Below, one piece after another: positions 11,213 through 21,880 of a stretch of DNA of 64,000 nt. Position 1 is the stretch's first letter. Each line of letters begins with the position of its first letter. The stretch comes from Macrolepiota albuminosa. Lineage: Eukaryota; Basidiomycota; Agaricomycetes; Agaricales; Agaricaceae. Both the position numbers and the translations under genes were made by a program. The notes below the pieces were generated by a model, which saw nothing but the letters and a program-made list of their open reading frames with translations, had not been told where the DNA came from and did not search any database. The stretch lies in assembly GCA_027475525.1 (NCBI GenBank), contig JAMWFC010000016.1, positions 1 to 64,000 on the forward strand, read 5' to 3'.

Positions 11213-12854
11213 ATGTCGCGTATGCTGACGCATTCCCCGACGCCCCCACAAACCAACGAGGTCGCGCCTCTCATGGCTTGGGAAGCCCGAGACGCGCGAT
11301 ACCGAGCCCACCTCGACTGGGAGCACGTGGCGGAGCTCGCCCGGCAACGTGAGTGTCTTCCCGCGTCGTCTGCCTATCCCGCTGACCTTCCTATTTCAGA
11401 ACAACTCAGCAATCCTGTCGCGGGTCCCAGCTGACACCCGGAGCCTGCTCCCGATGCGGGTCCTAATGTCGTCCCGGAGGCCTGCCCAAGTCGTCCCGCG
11501 CCTACCTTTGCGCGGATGACTGTCCGTCCTCCCCGCCCTCAGCCCCCTCCCCGCCCCAGGCTACCTGCCCCTCGCTTCCATGTCTCCGGGATGGCGGTGG
11601 GGGCCGTAACCAAAGTTCCGGAGGGTCAGCGTGTTGCGTGGGCGGACACGATGCAGGAGCTATTTGGGGAGGCCCTGGAGAGGCCCCGGGGCCTGCCTGC
11701 TCACGCCTGGTGTGTGAGCAATGGACCGGTAAGTGGGCTCCTACCTCTTGGTCGTTCTGCTGACTTTGGTGCAGTGCTTGCACTGTGCCCGGCGCGTGGT
11801 GCCTTGCCTATTCGAGGCTCTGGGCCCCTCGTCCTGCCGCGATACGTCCGTCTGCGAGGCCTGCCGTCTCAACCATGAGCGGTGCTCTGTGTCGGCGCTG
11901 TGGAGGGCGCGGTGTGTCTCCCGGGAGCAGGGGTGGCCGCTGGCTGGGGTTACCTGGAGGATGGGAGTCGAGGAGCGGGATTGGGTGGTGGAGCCAGTGG
12001 GAGAGGGGGTGGAACCGGTGGGGGAGGTGCCCGCAGCGTCCGCGGAGGCGCCCAATGGGGGTCAGGGGGCCGAGGGGCCATTCGGGTGGGGGGCCGGGGC
12101 CGGCAGTCACGAGGGTCGCGGAGGGCGCCCAGACAAGGGGAAGCGGCAGGCATCGCCAAGCCCTTCCCCAGGGCCATCGAAGAGGGCGCGTCTGTCCTCT
12201 GAGACCCCGCCCCCGGTTTCCCCGCCACGCCTCGTCCCGGCGCTGTTCTCCCCCTTGTCCGGGAACCTTCAAGATGTCGACGTCGGTGTTCGGGCCGGGC
12301 AGGAGCAGGGGGGTCAGGAGGGGGAGGGGACGGCGGTCCCGAGTCAGGAGGCCGTGTTCCAGGATCTGGAGGGGGCCAGGGTCGCTCGGGGAGAAGCGGA
12401 GGCCGAGTTGGAGGCCTTGAGGGCGAGGTTGGGGCAGGGGGTAGGGTTCCCGGAGGGGCTGGTGGAGGCTGTGCGTCGGGACGTGGTGGTTGCCCGCATG
12501 GCCTTGCTAAGTGAGTGGTCCCTTCCCCGGACTCGGAGTCCTACTGACGCTTACAGGTTGGGCCCGGGAGCACCGTTTGCTCCTGGACGGGGCTGCCGCG
12601 GCACTCGCGGCACTGCAGAAGGGGCAGCGCCCGGAAGTGACGACTCCCGGGATGGAGCGGGGCCTCAACCTGCTGGGGCGGGTGGTGTCGGCGCACCGGC
12701 GGAGGAACGTGCCCGCTCCCGGGTCCTGGATGAGGGTGAGCCCCTTCCATCCTGGGAGCAGTTGGCGGAGGAGGTACTGCAGGAGCACGGTCTGGCGGGG
12801 ATGGGAGAGGGGTTCCGAGGCTGGCCAGGGGAGGGAGGGAGCGAAGGCCGGTAG
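11213..12854 (+). CDS. Accessory Cys-rich protein gene inside the Ty3 element, opposite strand
   Basis: A plausible gene-like series of exons runs opposite to gag-pol, from ATG 11,213 to TAG 12,854. Proposed introns are 11,349-11,399, 11,729-11,774 and 12,511-12,556, all GT-AG with frames continuing across. The N-terminus (MAWEARDARYRAHLDWEHVAELAR) is charged and helical. Exon 3 opens with eight cysteines spaced like a zinc module (CLHC...C...C...CEAC...C...C), then a Pro/Ser/Arg-rich linker (about 12,130-12,240), a Glu-rich helix, and a C-terminal helical region. One in-frame TGA at 11,432 (CGA-to-TGA is possible) interrupts exon 2, and the frame changes near 12,735, where a 26-nt GT-AG segment is too short for a normal intron. 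It resembles unnamed mushroom hypothetical proteins as I recall them; function unknown, possibly nucleic-acid binding. Confidence 0.55.
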
Positions 12855-13217
12855 TTTTTTCTTCTTCCTTTTGTTTTTTACTCGTCTGTCGATTCTTGTC
12901 CTGGTCCCGTTCTGTAGAATACTATAATCGTAGAAAATGTACATACTTGGTCTCCCGGAAAGTGTGAGTAAGGGGAACAGAAGAGACCGGGAAGAACACC
13001 TTGCCCAGACTCCGGGACACTACTATGAGAAAGTACTAAAAGAGAGTAAGATCTAGAAAGGGAAGGCAGAAAGTATACATGGGAGTTGAATCTCTACTGA
13101 GCCCAGAGGCGGGGGTTACGCCCACTACTGCCGTCTGTGAGTCCTGCGCCCGGGAAGGTCGTCTCCCGGGTGCCGTTGTTGGAAGTTCCGGAGTTTGTCG
13201 AGGGCGCCTTCGAGGTT
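12855..13217. other. Convergent intergenic stretch between accessory gene and pol
   Basis: The accessory gene ends at 12,854 (+) and pol stops at 13,218 (-). In the pol frame beyond that stop the sequence still reads NLEGALDKLRNFQQR, the expected end of a chromodomain, to a second stop near 13,135. The rest appears non-coding and may hold both polyadenylation regions. Confidence 0.6.
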
Positions 13218-16200
13218 TCAACGCGGTTCCCAGGTGTCGTCTTCCGGGCCGTATCCCTTCCACCGTACGAGGAAGTGGGGTCGTCCACGAATGTTCCGGG
13301 AGTCGAGGATGTCTTCAACTTCATAGTGGTACTCGTCCTCGACCTCAACCGGAGGAGGGGGCTCAGAGCATCGTTCGGGGAAAGGATCCGGGGGGTGTCG
13401 TTCCAGGAGGCGGACGTGGAATACCGGGTGCAGACCTTTTAGTCCCGGGGGGAGCTCGATCTTGTAGGCGTGGGATGAGACCTTCTTCAATATTTTGAAC
13501 GGGCCGAGACGCTTGTGATCGAGTTTTGGGGAGGGCCGGTGGGTGCAGAGGTGTCGTCGATCTAGCCATACCTTTGTCCCGGGGGTCCAGTCGGGGGTGT
13601 CTTCCTGTTTCCGGTCGGCGTGTTTCACGTAGGCCCGGTTCGCGGTGTCAATCTCTTCCCAGAGAAACTCGTGAAGGGATTGGAGATCCCAGGCGACCTC
13701 GTGGGCGGCATGCGACGGGATGTCCCGGAGCGAGAGTGTTAGTCGAGGGTGGTATCCCTTGTTGGCAAAGAAAGGGGATACCCCGGTGGCAGAGTGCGGC
13801 GTGTTGTTGTAGGTGAACTCAGCCAGGGGGAGCTCAGCGTGCCAGTCGTCCTGCAAGTAGTTGACGTACAGTCGGAGGTACTGCTCGAGAGACTGGTTGA
13901 CCCTTTTGGTTTGGCCGTCGGTTTCGGGGTGGTAGGCGGTAGAGAGGTTAGTCTTTACTTCAAGTGCCTTACACAGGGAAGTCCAAAACTTGGACATGAA
14001 GAGAGGGCCACGGTCGGAGACGATGTTGTCCGGGAGTCCATGTTTGGCGAAGACGTGCTCGAGGAACAGCCGGGCGAAGTCCGGGGCGGTGTCCGTGGTG
14101 TGGCAGGGTAGGAAGATGCCCTGTTTGGTTAGCCTGCACACAACGACGAGAATGGCATCGAACCCTTCAGATTCCGGGAGTTCGACGATGTGGTCCAGGG
14201 ATATGGAGGACCAGGGGCGTCGTCCGACTGGCAGGGGTTTCAGGAGTCCGTATGGTCGGTGTCGGGGGACCTTGGCCCGGAGGCAGGGTTCACATGATCG
14301 AATGTAGTGGGTCACGTCCTTCTTCAACCCTGGCCAAAAGTAAGTCCGGGAGATCAGCTGGAGAGTCTTACGTATCCCAGGGTGTCCCCGGAGCTTGTGA
14401 TCGTGGTGTTGACAGAGGACGTTGTAGCGGAGTCGGGCGTGATCCGGGACGTAGATGCGGCCATCCCAGAGGAGGAGTTTTTTGTCAGGGGACGAGGAGA
14501 AGGCGGGGTCCCGGTCGGTTCCGTCGGAAGAGTTTTGGGGGTCGTGATCGGTGAAGTACTTGTCTCGGGGAGCGCGGCGGATCTGGTTCAGGGTTCCTTC
14601 GTCGTTTAAGATCAGTACGGCATTCAGATGTTCGGGAGGGATCACCACGCAATGATTGAACGCATTGCGTTCCGCCTCAAACGACTTCTTGGGATAGACA
14701 TCCGGACGACGGGTGAGGGCATCGGGTTTAGCTCCGAGTCGTCCCGGGCGGTACTGGATCGTGAAGTCGTATTCCGAGAGGACCTCAGACCATCGGGCCT
14801 GTTGTCGACTAAGCTGTTTGGTCGTGGTGAAGTACTGCAGGTTGTTGTGATCCGAGTAGACCTGAATCCGGTGCCGGGCTCCCTCGAAGTAGGCTCGCCA
14901 TTGCTTGAAGGCTTCGACGATGGCGAGGAGCTCCTTGTCATAGATGTCGTAGTTGAGCTCGGCGTCGATCATGGACCGGGTGTAGAAGGCAACTGGCCGG
15001 GGCTCCCCTCCGTCAGGTTCCATCTGCGAGAGGATCCCAGCGATGGCGTAGTCGGAGGCGTCGCATTCCAGGATAATCGGGAGGGTCGGGTCGTAGTGCC
15101 GGAGTACGGGGGCGGTCGTGAAAGCCTCCTTGAGCAGGTTAAAGACACTCTGGCACTTACTGTCCCAGTTCCAGGTGACGTCCTTGCGCGTGAGCCGGTT
15201 GAGGGGTTTCGTGATACTGGAGTAGTTATCTATGAACCTCCGGTAGAAGTTAGCGAAACCCAGGAAAGATTGTACTTCCTTGACGTTCCGGGGCTGCGGC
15301 CAGTTGACGATGGCCTCGACCTTGTGGGGGTCCATGCAAACGCCGTTCGGGGATACGATGACGCCAAGATACTCAACCTCTTCCGTATGGAATGAACACT
15401 TCTCGGGCTTGGCGTGGAGGTTGTGCTCCCGGAGGCGCTCGAGGACTTGCTGGACATGCTTCTGGTGATCCTCCGGTGAGTCGGAATAAATGAGGATGTC
15501 GTCCAGGTAGACGATCACGAAAACGTCGCTCATGTCGTGGAAGATGTCGTTCATGAAGTATTGGAACATGGCGGGGGAGTTAGTCATTCCGAAAGGCATT
15601 ACAAGGTACTCAAACAGACCATACTGCGTGCGGAACGCGGTTTTCCACTCGTGTCCCGGAGCGATGCGGACGTTGTTGTAACCGGAGCGGAGGTCGATCT
15701 TTGTATAAACCTTGGCACTGCGGAGTCGATCGACCAGATCGCCAATGAGCGGGAGTGGGTAGCGGTTCTTCTTGGTGATCTTATTGAGTCCCCAGTAGTC
15801 AACACAGAGTCGGAGCGAGCCGTCCTTCTTCTTGGCAAATAGAACCGGGGCTCCCTTACCAAGCATTTTGTCGAGGTAGTCCTTGAGAGCCCGGAGTTCG
15901 ACCTTCGACATGTTGTAGACCTTGCCGAAAGGGGGGGTGGCTCCTTCCTCGAGGTCGATGGTGTGATCATAGGGGCGGTGAGGGGGGATCTCCTTGGCGT
16001 CTCCTTCAGAGAATACATCAGCGAACTCATGATATTCCGGGGGAACTACTTCTCGGAGGATTTGCTCCTCGGTTTTCTGTTCCGGGGGAATAGCGTCCCC
16101 TCGTAGGTGTTCTTCCGGGAGAGAAGGCGAGGTGTGCAGCTGAAATGTGGGAGTTCCATCCCTCATGAGGCGGGCGAAGGGGGCGGCCCCAATGATCCTA

Positions 16201-17426
16201 ATGTCGAGAGCGCTCGGGTCGATTGGAGTCGCAGAAGCATCGGCCGGAGCGGGTGTGACGCGTGTCTGAGACCGGCAGGGGTAGTTCGGCCCTTTGTACT
16301 TGTTCCGAGGAATGTTTGGGGGTCGATTGGGGGCCTTGCGGTCTCGGATGGGCGTGGGGGGCGCAGCAGTCGTCCCGGGGGTGTCGGGTGTCGGGTCGTT
16401 CCCTAGGGCCCGGAGGTGCACGGCGGTCGAGGAGTGGTCTTCGGGTCCCAGGAAGGTCATGGTGAGCGTCCTCCAATCGATGTCGGGGTTCGTGTCGCGC
16501 AGCCAGGGTAGTCCCAGCACCATCGGGGTCGATTCGTGAAGTCGCGTGACTAGGAAGTCGGAGGTGAACTCGTAGTTGTTGTCCAGGGTCACATGTCCCA
16601 AGTGAGACCTCTGGATGGGGCCGGAGGAGGAGGGGGTGCCGTCGAGGCGTTGCAGGCGGAGGGGCTGGTCGAGGGAGTTGTGGGGGAGGTCGAGAGCGTC
16701 GCTGATGAAAACTTCGGTGGCTCCGCTGTCGATGAGGGCCGATATCGGTCCTGGGGCGCCGTCCAGCCTGGCATTGATGACGAAGGATCGGGATGAACGG
16801 GACTGGAGTCCGGGGGGTGATGGAGGCCTGTCCTTCGGGATAGGGTCTGGAGAGTGGGGGATGTCGAAGGGGAGTTGCTGGTCGTCGGGCGTCGGGTCCT
16901 GGGTCAGGCGAAGGGTGAGATGTCGCCAATCGATGCGGGGGTTGGTGTCTCGGAGCCACGGAAGCCCTAGGACCAGGGGTGTGGAAGGGTGAAGTTTGGT
17001 TATCAACATCCGGAGGGTGTGAGTCTGTCCGTTGGCGAAAGTAACGGGCATACGCACGAAATGAGTGATGTCCCCCGCCATAGAGGCGTCTCCGTCAAAG
17101 AGGCAGAGCCGTACCGGGACCGGAAGTCGCTGAGCGGGTTCCGGGGCGGAGGTAGACCATGCTTTGTCGATGAAGTTGTCGGTGGCGCCACTGTCAATGA
17201 GGGTGTCGAGGGGGGTTCCCGAGGGGGTGAGGCGGGTTTTGAGGAGGAGGGAGTGTGAAGAGTGGGAGGGTAGGTAAGCCGTGAGGGTGTCCTGTATGAG
17301 TGTCGTAGAGCGAAGATGTGAGACCGGGGCGGAGAAGACGTCGGGGTCAATTCCGCGATTTAGGGCGTCTTCCGGGTCTAAATCGCCGGGTCGTTTTCCG
17401 AATACTCGTAGGTGGCGTCCTCCCCT
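13218..17426 (-). CDS. pol: Ty3/gypsy pol: double protease, RT, RNase H, integrase, chromodomain
   Basis: The frame is open from about 17,426 (first Met 17,081) to TGA 13,218 and overlaps gag, consistent with a -1 frame relation. Visible in order: protease with DSGAT (17,181-17,195) and [13 protein letters not shown]; a second protease with DSGAT (16,716-16,730) and [15 protein letters not shown] with VDYWGLN and YLDDILIYS; RNase H ([21 protein letters not shown]); integrase HHCC ([12 protein letters not shown]), core ([26 protein letters not shown]), GPF motif; chromodomain ([18 protein letters not shown]). Though open, it looks inactive: the third integrase acidic residue is Lys (codon 13,905-13,907), RT seems to lack about ten residues after GKG near 15,855, the conserved Arg of VDYRG is Trp (15,792-15,794), and the stop cuts the chromodomain helix. 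Confidence 0.93.
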   Translation of the reverse strand, partial: RGGRHLRVFGKRPGDLDPEDALNRGIDPDVFSAPVSHLRSTTLIQDTLTAYLPSHSSHSLLLKTRLTPSGTPLDTLIDSGATDNFIDKAWSTSAPEPAQRLPVPVRLCLFDGDASMAGDITHFVRMPVTFANGQTHTLRMLITKLHPSTPLVLGLPWLRDTNPRIDWRHLTLRLTQDPTPDDQQLPFDIPHSPDPIPKDRPPSPPGLQSRSSRSFVINARLDGAPGPISALIDSGATEVFISDALDLPHNSLDQPLRLQRLDGTPSSSGPIQRSHLGHVTLDNNYEFTSDFLVTRLHESTPMVLGLPWLRDTNPDIDWRTLTMTFLGPEDHSSTAVHLRALGNDPTPDTPGTTAAPPTPIRDRKAPNRPPNIPRNKYKGPNYPCRSQTRVTPAPADASATPIDPSALDIRIIGAAPFARLMRDGTPTFQLHTSPSLPEEHLRGDAIPPEQKTEEQILREVVPPEYHEFADVFSEGDAKEIPPHRPYDHTIDLEEGATPPFGKVYNMSKVELRALKDYLDKMLGKGAPVLFAKKKDGSLRLCVDYWGLNKITKKNRYPLPLIGDLVDRLRSAKVYTKIDLRSGYNNVRIAPGHEWKTAFRTQYGLFEYLVMPFGMTNSPAMFQYFMNDIFHDMSDVFVIVYLDDILIYSDSPEDHQKHVQQVLERLREHNLHAKPEKCSFHTEEVEYLGVIVSPNGVCMDPHKVEAIVNWPQPRNVKEVQSFLGFANFYRRFIDNYSSITKPLNRLTRKDVTWNWDSKCQSVFNLLKEAFTTAPVLRHYDPTLPIILECDASDYAIAGILSQMEPDGGEPRPVAFYTRSMIDAELNYDIYDKELLAIVEAFKQWRAYFEGARHRIQVYSDHNNLQYFTTTKQLSRQQARWSEVLSEYDFTIQYRPGRLGAKPDALTRRPDVYPKKSFEAERNAFNHCVVIPPEHLNAVLILNDEGTLNQIRRAPRDKYFTDHDPQNSSDGTDRDPAFSSSPDKKLLLWDGRIYVPDHARLRYNVLCQHHDHKLRGHPGIRKTLQLISRTYFWPGLKKDVTHYIRSCEPCLRAKVPRHRPYGLLKPLPVGRRPWSSISLDHIVELPESEGFDAILVVVCRLTKQGIFLPCHTTDTAPDFARLFLEHVFAKHGLPDNIVSDRGPLFMSKFWTSLCKALEVKTNLSTAYHPETDGQTKRVNQSLEQYLRLYVNYLQDDWHAELPLAEFTYNNTPHSATGVSPFFANKGYHPRLTLSLRDIPSHAAHEVAWDLQSLHEFLWEEIDTANRAYVKHADRKQEDTPDWTPGTKVWLDRRHLCTHRPSPKLDHKRLGPFKILKKVSSHAYKIELPPGLKGLHPVFHVRLLERHPPDPFPERCSEPPPPVEVEDEYHYEVEDILDSRNIRGRPHFLVRWKGYGPEDDTWEPR

Positions 17427-18588
17427 TCAAAGGTCCAGGTGGCACGTCCCATGACCTGTCGTTTGGGGCACTCGGAGATGAAATGGTCTTTCTCACCACA
17501 GAGTATGCAGACGCCCTCCCTTCTCCGTCGTTCCTGCACATCCGTCGGGACTTCGATCCAGGGTCGTCCCTTCTTTTGAAGCCGGTTGGCCCGGAGGGCC
17601 TCCTCGTCCCGTTCGTCGTCGAGGTCGAAGTCTTCGGGGTCTTCCGGGGGTTCCTCGGGGCTTGGCGCGTTGCCCGGGTCGTGGGCGGCCACGACAGCAT
17701 TGAGTTGGGCCTGGGGGCGGGCGCCGCTGCCGGGATTAGCATTGGGCGGGCCGCGACTCACCGGGGGTCGGCCGCCAGGAAACGCGGGGGGGCCGGGGTT
17801 TCGACCTTGGGGGTCGGGGCCTCGCCGGAGGGCCAAGGGGGTCCTCCTCTAGGGTTCCAGGGGAGTCGGGAATTCAAATACTCGCTGCGGTCTTCCCAGT
17901 AGCGTTGGTCGATCTGCATGATGAGGGCCTTGTATCCGTCGTAGGAGGGTTGTTTCGGGGCAAGTCGGAGGACGTCCTTGATACGTTGTGGGAGGGCGCG
18001 GCGGAGGGCGTACCGGAGGGCGCTGTAATTCCAACCTGTCTCGTAAGCTTCCTTCTCGAAACGTACAATGAAGGTAGTGAAGCGTTCTTCAGAGCGCATC
18101 CGGAGGTTGAAGAGGTTGTCCTCGGCCTCGGCCACGGTGTCGTATATCCCAAATTTCCCAGAGAACTCGTCGACGAAGGCTTGCCAGCGAGCGAGTGCTG
18201 GGTTGTTGGGGTCGAACTGGATGAGGGCCGTGTAGTGATCGAAGGCGATCCTCTGGAGGTACGATGCGGCAAAGGCCACCCAGGAGCTGTCAACCTGAAA
18301 CGTGAGCGGCTTTGCCTGAAATGTATTGAGACACTGAGTGAGGAAGGTACGCCATTTTTGGGGGTCCCGGCCCGTGAAAGCGTCGGGCTTTTGAATGTCC
18401 AGTCGTCCTTCGCGGACGAGGGCATCGCGAGCGTCTTCCGGTCCGGCAGCGTTGCGGGGAGGAGGGCCAGCATTGTAATAGTAGTAGTAATGATTACCCC
18501 CCCTCCTTGAGGAGGAAAAGTACCAAGGGCGGGGCCCTACCCGCCGGGAGGACCTCCTCCAGGTGGCTCACCTGGGGGTCCACGCCTA

Positions 18589-18742
18589 GGAGGCCCGTTG
18601 TCCCAGGGGGGCTCGTTCCTGCCAGGAGGAGGCCCGGGTCTCCACGCGGGGGGCGGCGGGGGTGGGGAGGCCCGTTGTCCCAGGGGGGCTCGTTCCTGCC
18701 AGGAGGAGGCCCGGGTCTCCACGCGGGGGGCGGCGGGGGTGG
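18589..18742. repeat. Exact 77-nt tandem duplication (gag)
   Basis: 18,589-18,665 equals 18,666-18,742; the identity ends exactly at those bounds. 77 is not a multiple of 3, so gag is shifted. One of ten 77-nt duplications in the window. Confidence 0.95.
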
Positions 18743-19726
18743 AGGGCCTGGGGGTCGTCCTCGAGGTTCAGCTGGGGGTGGCGGAGGCGGTCGGAGAGGG
18801 TTCGGTGGTGTCGGGTCGATCGGAGGGGGGCCGGGTGCTGGATCGCGTGCCGGGTGGCGCGGGGGTCGTTCAGCCCGGGAGGGTCGTGCTTGCATCGGGG
18901 GTCGCGGGGGGTTTCGTAGGTCGAAGTGGGGTGGTGGGTCACGACGGAAGCTGGGTTCTGGAGGGGCCGGGGCGGACGTGGGGGGCGGTGCTGGTGCCGG
19001 GGCGGGCGCGGGACGTTGTTTGTTGTTGTCACGTGTGAGCTCGTCGATGTAGCATAGCGTGTCGTCCGTACTAGGGGTGTCCACCCGGGCTCTACCGGGG
19101 TTCGCCAGGGGCGGAGGTCAGGCGTTGTCCATTCGTGGGAGGAGTTCCAGGGGTCTCTGGGGCTGCCCCCAGGTCTCGAAGGTACTAGGAACGGAATTAG
19201 CCCTGTGACGAGTTGACAAGCCTACCGTGCGGGCAGCGGGTTGGTCGAAAAGGCCTCCAGTCAGGTTGAGGGACCGTAATATGGCTGAGGCGTTCTGCCG
19301 TTCTTCCCGTTGTCGTTGCTCCGGAGTGGGGACCGTGGGGGCTGCCGGGACTGCTGGGGCCGGTTCCGGGGGTTCCCGTCGAATGTGAATCGAGCGACCT
19401 GGGTCCGCGGGGTCGTTGAGGGGCCGAGGGGAGGGGGACGCATGGACTTCGTCGAGCAGTTGCTGTAATTCTTCCCGGAGGATCGTATTGCGCCTATACT
19501 TTACCATGGTTTGCTCCGGGAGTTCTCCTCGCGTGAGGTGATCTCCGAATTTGACCAGGCAGTGAGCCCATTCCTCCGGAGTGCCTTTGAAGTCGTCGTG
19601 TCCGAATTCCACGAGCAGCATCCTTGTCCGTTGCGCGAAGTCCTCCGGTGAGATCCTGAGGGAGCGGAGTATCTCGTCCCGTTGCCGTTCATACTCCTCG
19701 AGGCGTCGTCGTCCCATTGGCAAGGG

Positions 19727-19880
19727 AGGGGTTCGAGCGGGTGGAGCGGCGGCCGGGTAATGACGAGGGGGGTAGTCGGGGTAGGGGGGTCCTCGGGGTT
19801 CTCAGGGGTTCGAGCGGGTGGAGCGGCGGCCGGGTAATGACGAGGGGGGTAGTCGGGGTAGGGGGGTCCTCAGGGTTCTC
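19727..19880. repeat. 77-nt tandem duplication with one CpG difference (gag)
   Basis: 19,727-19,803 and 19,804-19,880 match except for one base (CCTCGGGG versus CCTCAGGG). On the gag strand this is CGA versus TGA, so one copy is open and the other has a stop. Confidence 0.95.
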
Positions 19881-20495
19881 GGAGTTGGGGGACGGGGCGC
19901 TGATAACCGTAGTAGGGGGTGGGTGCAAAGGGGCCCTCGCTGGGGGGAATCGGGCGAGGTCCACTGGGTACAGGTGGGGTCTCCGGCAGGCCCCCGGGGA
20001 TGCTCCGGTACGAGGGGACCTCCACGGGTCGTGCCATGGCTAAGTTGGGCGGAGGGGCCCAGCTGGCTGAGGGCCCCAGGTCGTAGAGGGACGGGTCGGG
20101 GGCCCAGTGGCAGTGGAGATATTGAGGTTCGTACGGGAGAGGTGGATAGACGGGGCGGGGGGTCTGCGTAGAGTAGTGACCGGGTACCGGGCGTCTGTAA
20201 GGGTCGGTCTGGTACCCCGTGGGGTAGTAAGTGTGAGTATACGTAGCCATCAAGAACGGTGTAAGAAGGGAGTCTTGATATTATGTCAGGTTCCGCTGAG
20301 TCGGGGGCTTTCTGGGAAAGCAATCGCCCTTACAATGCGGACTTGACCCACGGATACTCGGGTGTCTGGAACTCCGGGGCTAGGACTCCGGGGTTCAAGA
20401 CGTGGACAGAGAAATCCCGGAAGAGGGGACTTAGTCCGGGGGTTTTGGGTGGTGGGTAACGGGGGAGTTCGGATGGGGGTCGAGTCGTGAACCGG

Positions 20496-21014
20496 AGGTT
20501 CTAAGACAAGACCAAGTTAGCAAATTAAAGTTGCGAAGTGCGTACCAATCTTAGAGCACGCGAGTATTCAGGCGTGCCAGTCAAAAGCGTGCCAGTCAAT
20601 GCGTACCAGTCAAGCAGAGGGCACGCAACAATCCAAGTAAAGCAATGTAACAGTGTATGTAATATCAAGACTACCGAATACAACAAGGAATTGTGCTATA
20701 AGTACTACGGGACCGGGTCTCGGGGTTCCCGGGTGTTTGGGATGGGTTCTGGGGGTCATTGAGTAGCGGCAGGGGCTGTATACCGGGATCGCGCGTGTGG
20801 GGCGCGCAATCAATTGGCGCGGAGGGAGTTGTGATGCGTGATGCATGATGGCTGGGAACGATCTGCGTGATCCGATTGCTGATCGGGGCTGGTGGCGGCT
20901 GATGGCGGTCCTTGATGCGCATGATGGCGGTGTCGGCGGTCGTGATGGCGGGGCGTGTCTGGTGGGGTCGGAGGGAGGGTCCCGGGGTGGATCCAGAGGG
21001 GAGGGGTCGTGACA
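20496..21014 (-). repeat. 5' LTR of the GC-rich Ty3 element
   Basis: 519 bp; in element orientation begins TGTCACGACC and ends CTTAGAACCT. It should drive gag-pol toward lower coordinates. Differs from the 3' LTR only by transitions, nearly all at CpG. No clear TATA box found. Confidence 0.93.
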
Positions 21015-21880
21015 CATATGAGTGTAAGTAGTCAGATAGGTCAGTGGAAGATTAGAGAAAACGTTACAAGAAAACATGTCACGGAAGGCAGCACAAGCGG
21101 CACTCACAAAGTGGGTGCTGCCCTCTCTCATATCAATAGATATCTGCAAGATATCCAATAAAAATACAGCTGTTAAATAAATACTGGCTAAAATTCGATG
21201 GAAATATCTCACAAGAAAAGATGACAGTTGTATAACATATTTATTGGTCCAAAATAATAAATATTGACTGACTTGTGTGTTCTGGTGGTCGGAGTGGGGC
21301 GCCACACGCTAGTTCCAAATTAGGTGTGTGGCTGTGCATATTCACGCAGGCAACATTTTGTTGGCTCAATTCTAAGGAACCTAGGAGACATACTGCCATG
21401 AGATGGGTATCTTCTGAAAGCCCCATCCTAGATGAGTCCATATATACCAAAAATGCAGCTAGTCTGCAAGTAATTAGCTTGCAATTACCATATGTATATT
21501 TATATATCATTCCAAATATAGTGTATGGGCTAAAATGTGAAGGAGAGATCAGAGAGTCTAAAGCTAAGTTGCAACTTGAATTTCACCTTATTATAACTAT
21601 AGTTTGCTGTTACAACCAAGCTCTACAGTCTCAATTTGCTTCACAAATTAGGGAGGAAAGTGCTCATACTAAAATGACACAATTTTCATTGATCCCAAAT
21701 TTGAAGAAGATATACTAGGCCTGCTTACATAATATGGGTACCAATAGGGAGGTATAGTTAAGGATCATTAGTTTCAACCTTCAGACTTAGCATATATGTA
21801 TGTTGTGCTAGGCTATAATGCATATAATGAAATATAAGCTTATGTATGACACGACTCAGAAATAAGGAGAAGGAGGAGTC
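21015..21880. other. AT-rich stretch without genes
   Basis: No domain recognised; the plus-strand frame at 21,275-21,718 (147 codons) has no family signature. A GGCACTCAC/GTGGGTGCTGCC inverted word lies near 21,098-21,120. Confidence 0.45.

Larger units (their letters stand above)
17378..20253 (-). pseudogene. gag: Ty3/gypsy gag with frame breaks
   Basis: Starts MATYTHTYYPTGYQ (about 20,250) and runs through a Pro/Tyr-rich N-terminus, a helical segment (RRRLEEYERQRDEIL), a Pro-rich linker with PWYFSSS and a poly-Tyr run (about 18,480-18,530), the capsid-like core (QKPDAFTGRDPQKW; about 17,880-18,410), and a CCHC knuckle CILCGEKDHFISEC (about 17,465-17,510), ending at 17,378. Frame changes occur at two 77-nt duplications (18,589-18,742 and 19,727-19,880), near 18,535 and near 17,790; one TGA at about 19,118 separates two parts of the same frame. 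Collapsing the 19.8-kb duplication restores continuity there, so at least two breaks are probably assembly artefacts. Binds and packages element RNA. Confidence 0.85.
10565..21014 (-). mobile_element. Ty3/gypsy LTR retrotransposon, GC-rich, with antisense accessory gene
   Basis: Two 519-bp direct repeats (10,565-11,083 and 20,496-21,014) bound a 10.4-kb element read on the minus strand: 5' LTR on the right, then gag, a pol with two protease domains followed by RT, RNase H, integrase and a chromodomain, a polypurine tract and the 3' LTR on the left. The LTR starts TGTCA in element orientation. Domain order and chromodomain place it among chromoviruses. A plus-strand intron-containing gene lies between pol and the 3' LTR. 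No target-site duplication is evident and the primer binding site is not identified (sequence after the 5' LTR begins CCGGTTCACGACTCG). The element is far more GC-rich than its surroundings. Confidence 0.95.

Noticed and set aside
12735..12765. A fourth intron (26 nt, GT-AG) in the accessory gene
   Set aside because: It would restore the frame but is far shorter than the 46-51-nt introns of the same gene; a frameshift is as likely. Reported only as uncertain.
11733..12854. A single 373-codon unspliced gene on the plus strand of the Ty3 element
   Set aside because: Its first residues come from an intron with GTAAGT and TGCAG sites, and the exon upstream joins in frame at the cysteine cluster; the spliced model explains more.
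18494..19084. Pro-rich protein as a separate gene
   Set aside because: It is the Pro-rich part of gag in a frame shifted by the 77-nt duplication.
13000..20300. Many plus-strand Arg/Gly-rich frames opposite gag-pol
   Set aside because: GC-rich complement of the real minus-strand coding sequence; no domain.
20455..20495. tRNA-type primer binding site for the GC-rich Ty3 element
   Set aside because: CCGGTTCACGACTCG after the 5' LTR does not begin TGG and has no complement in the LTR that I can find; no primer assigned.
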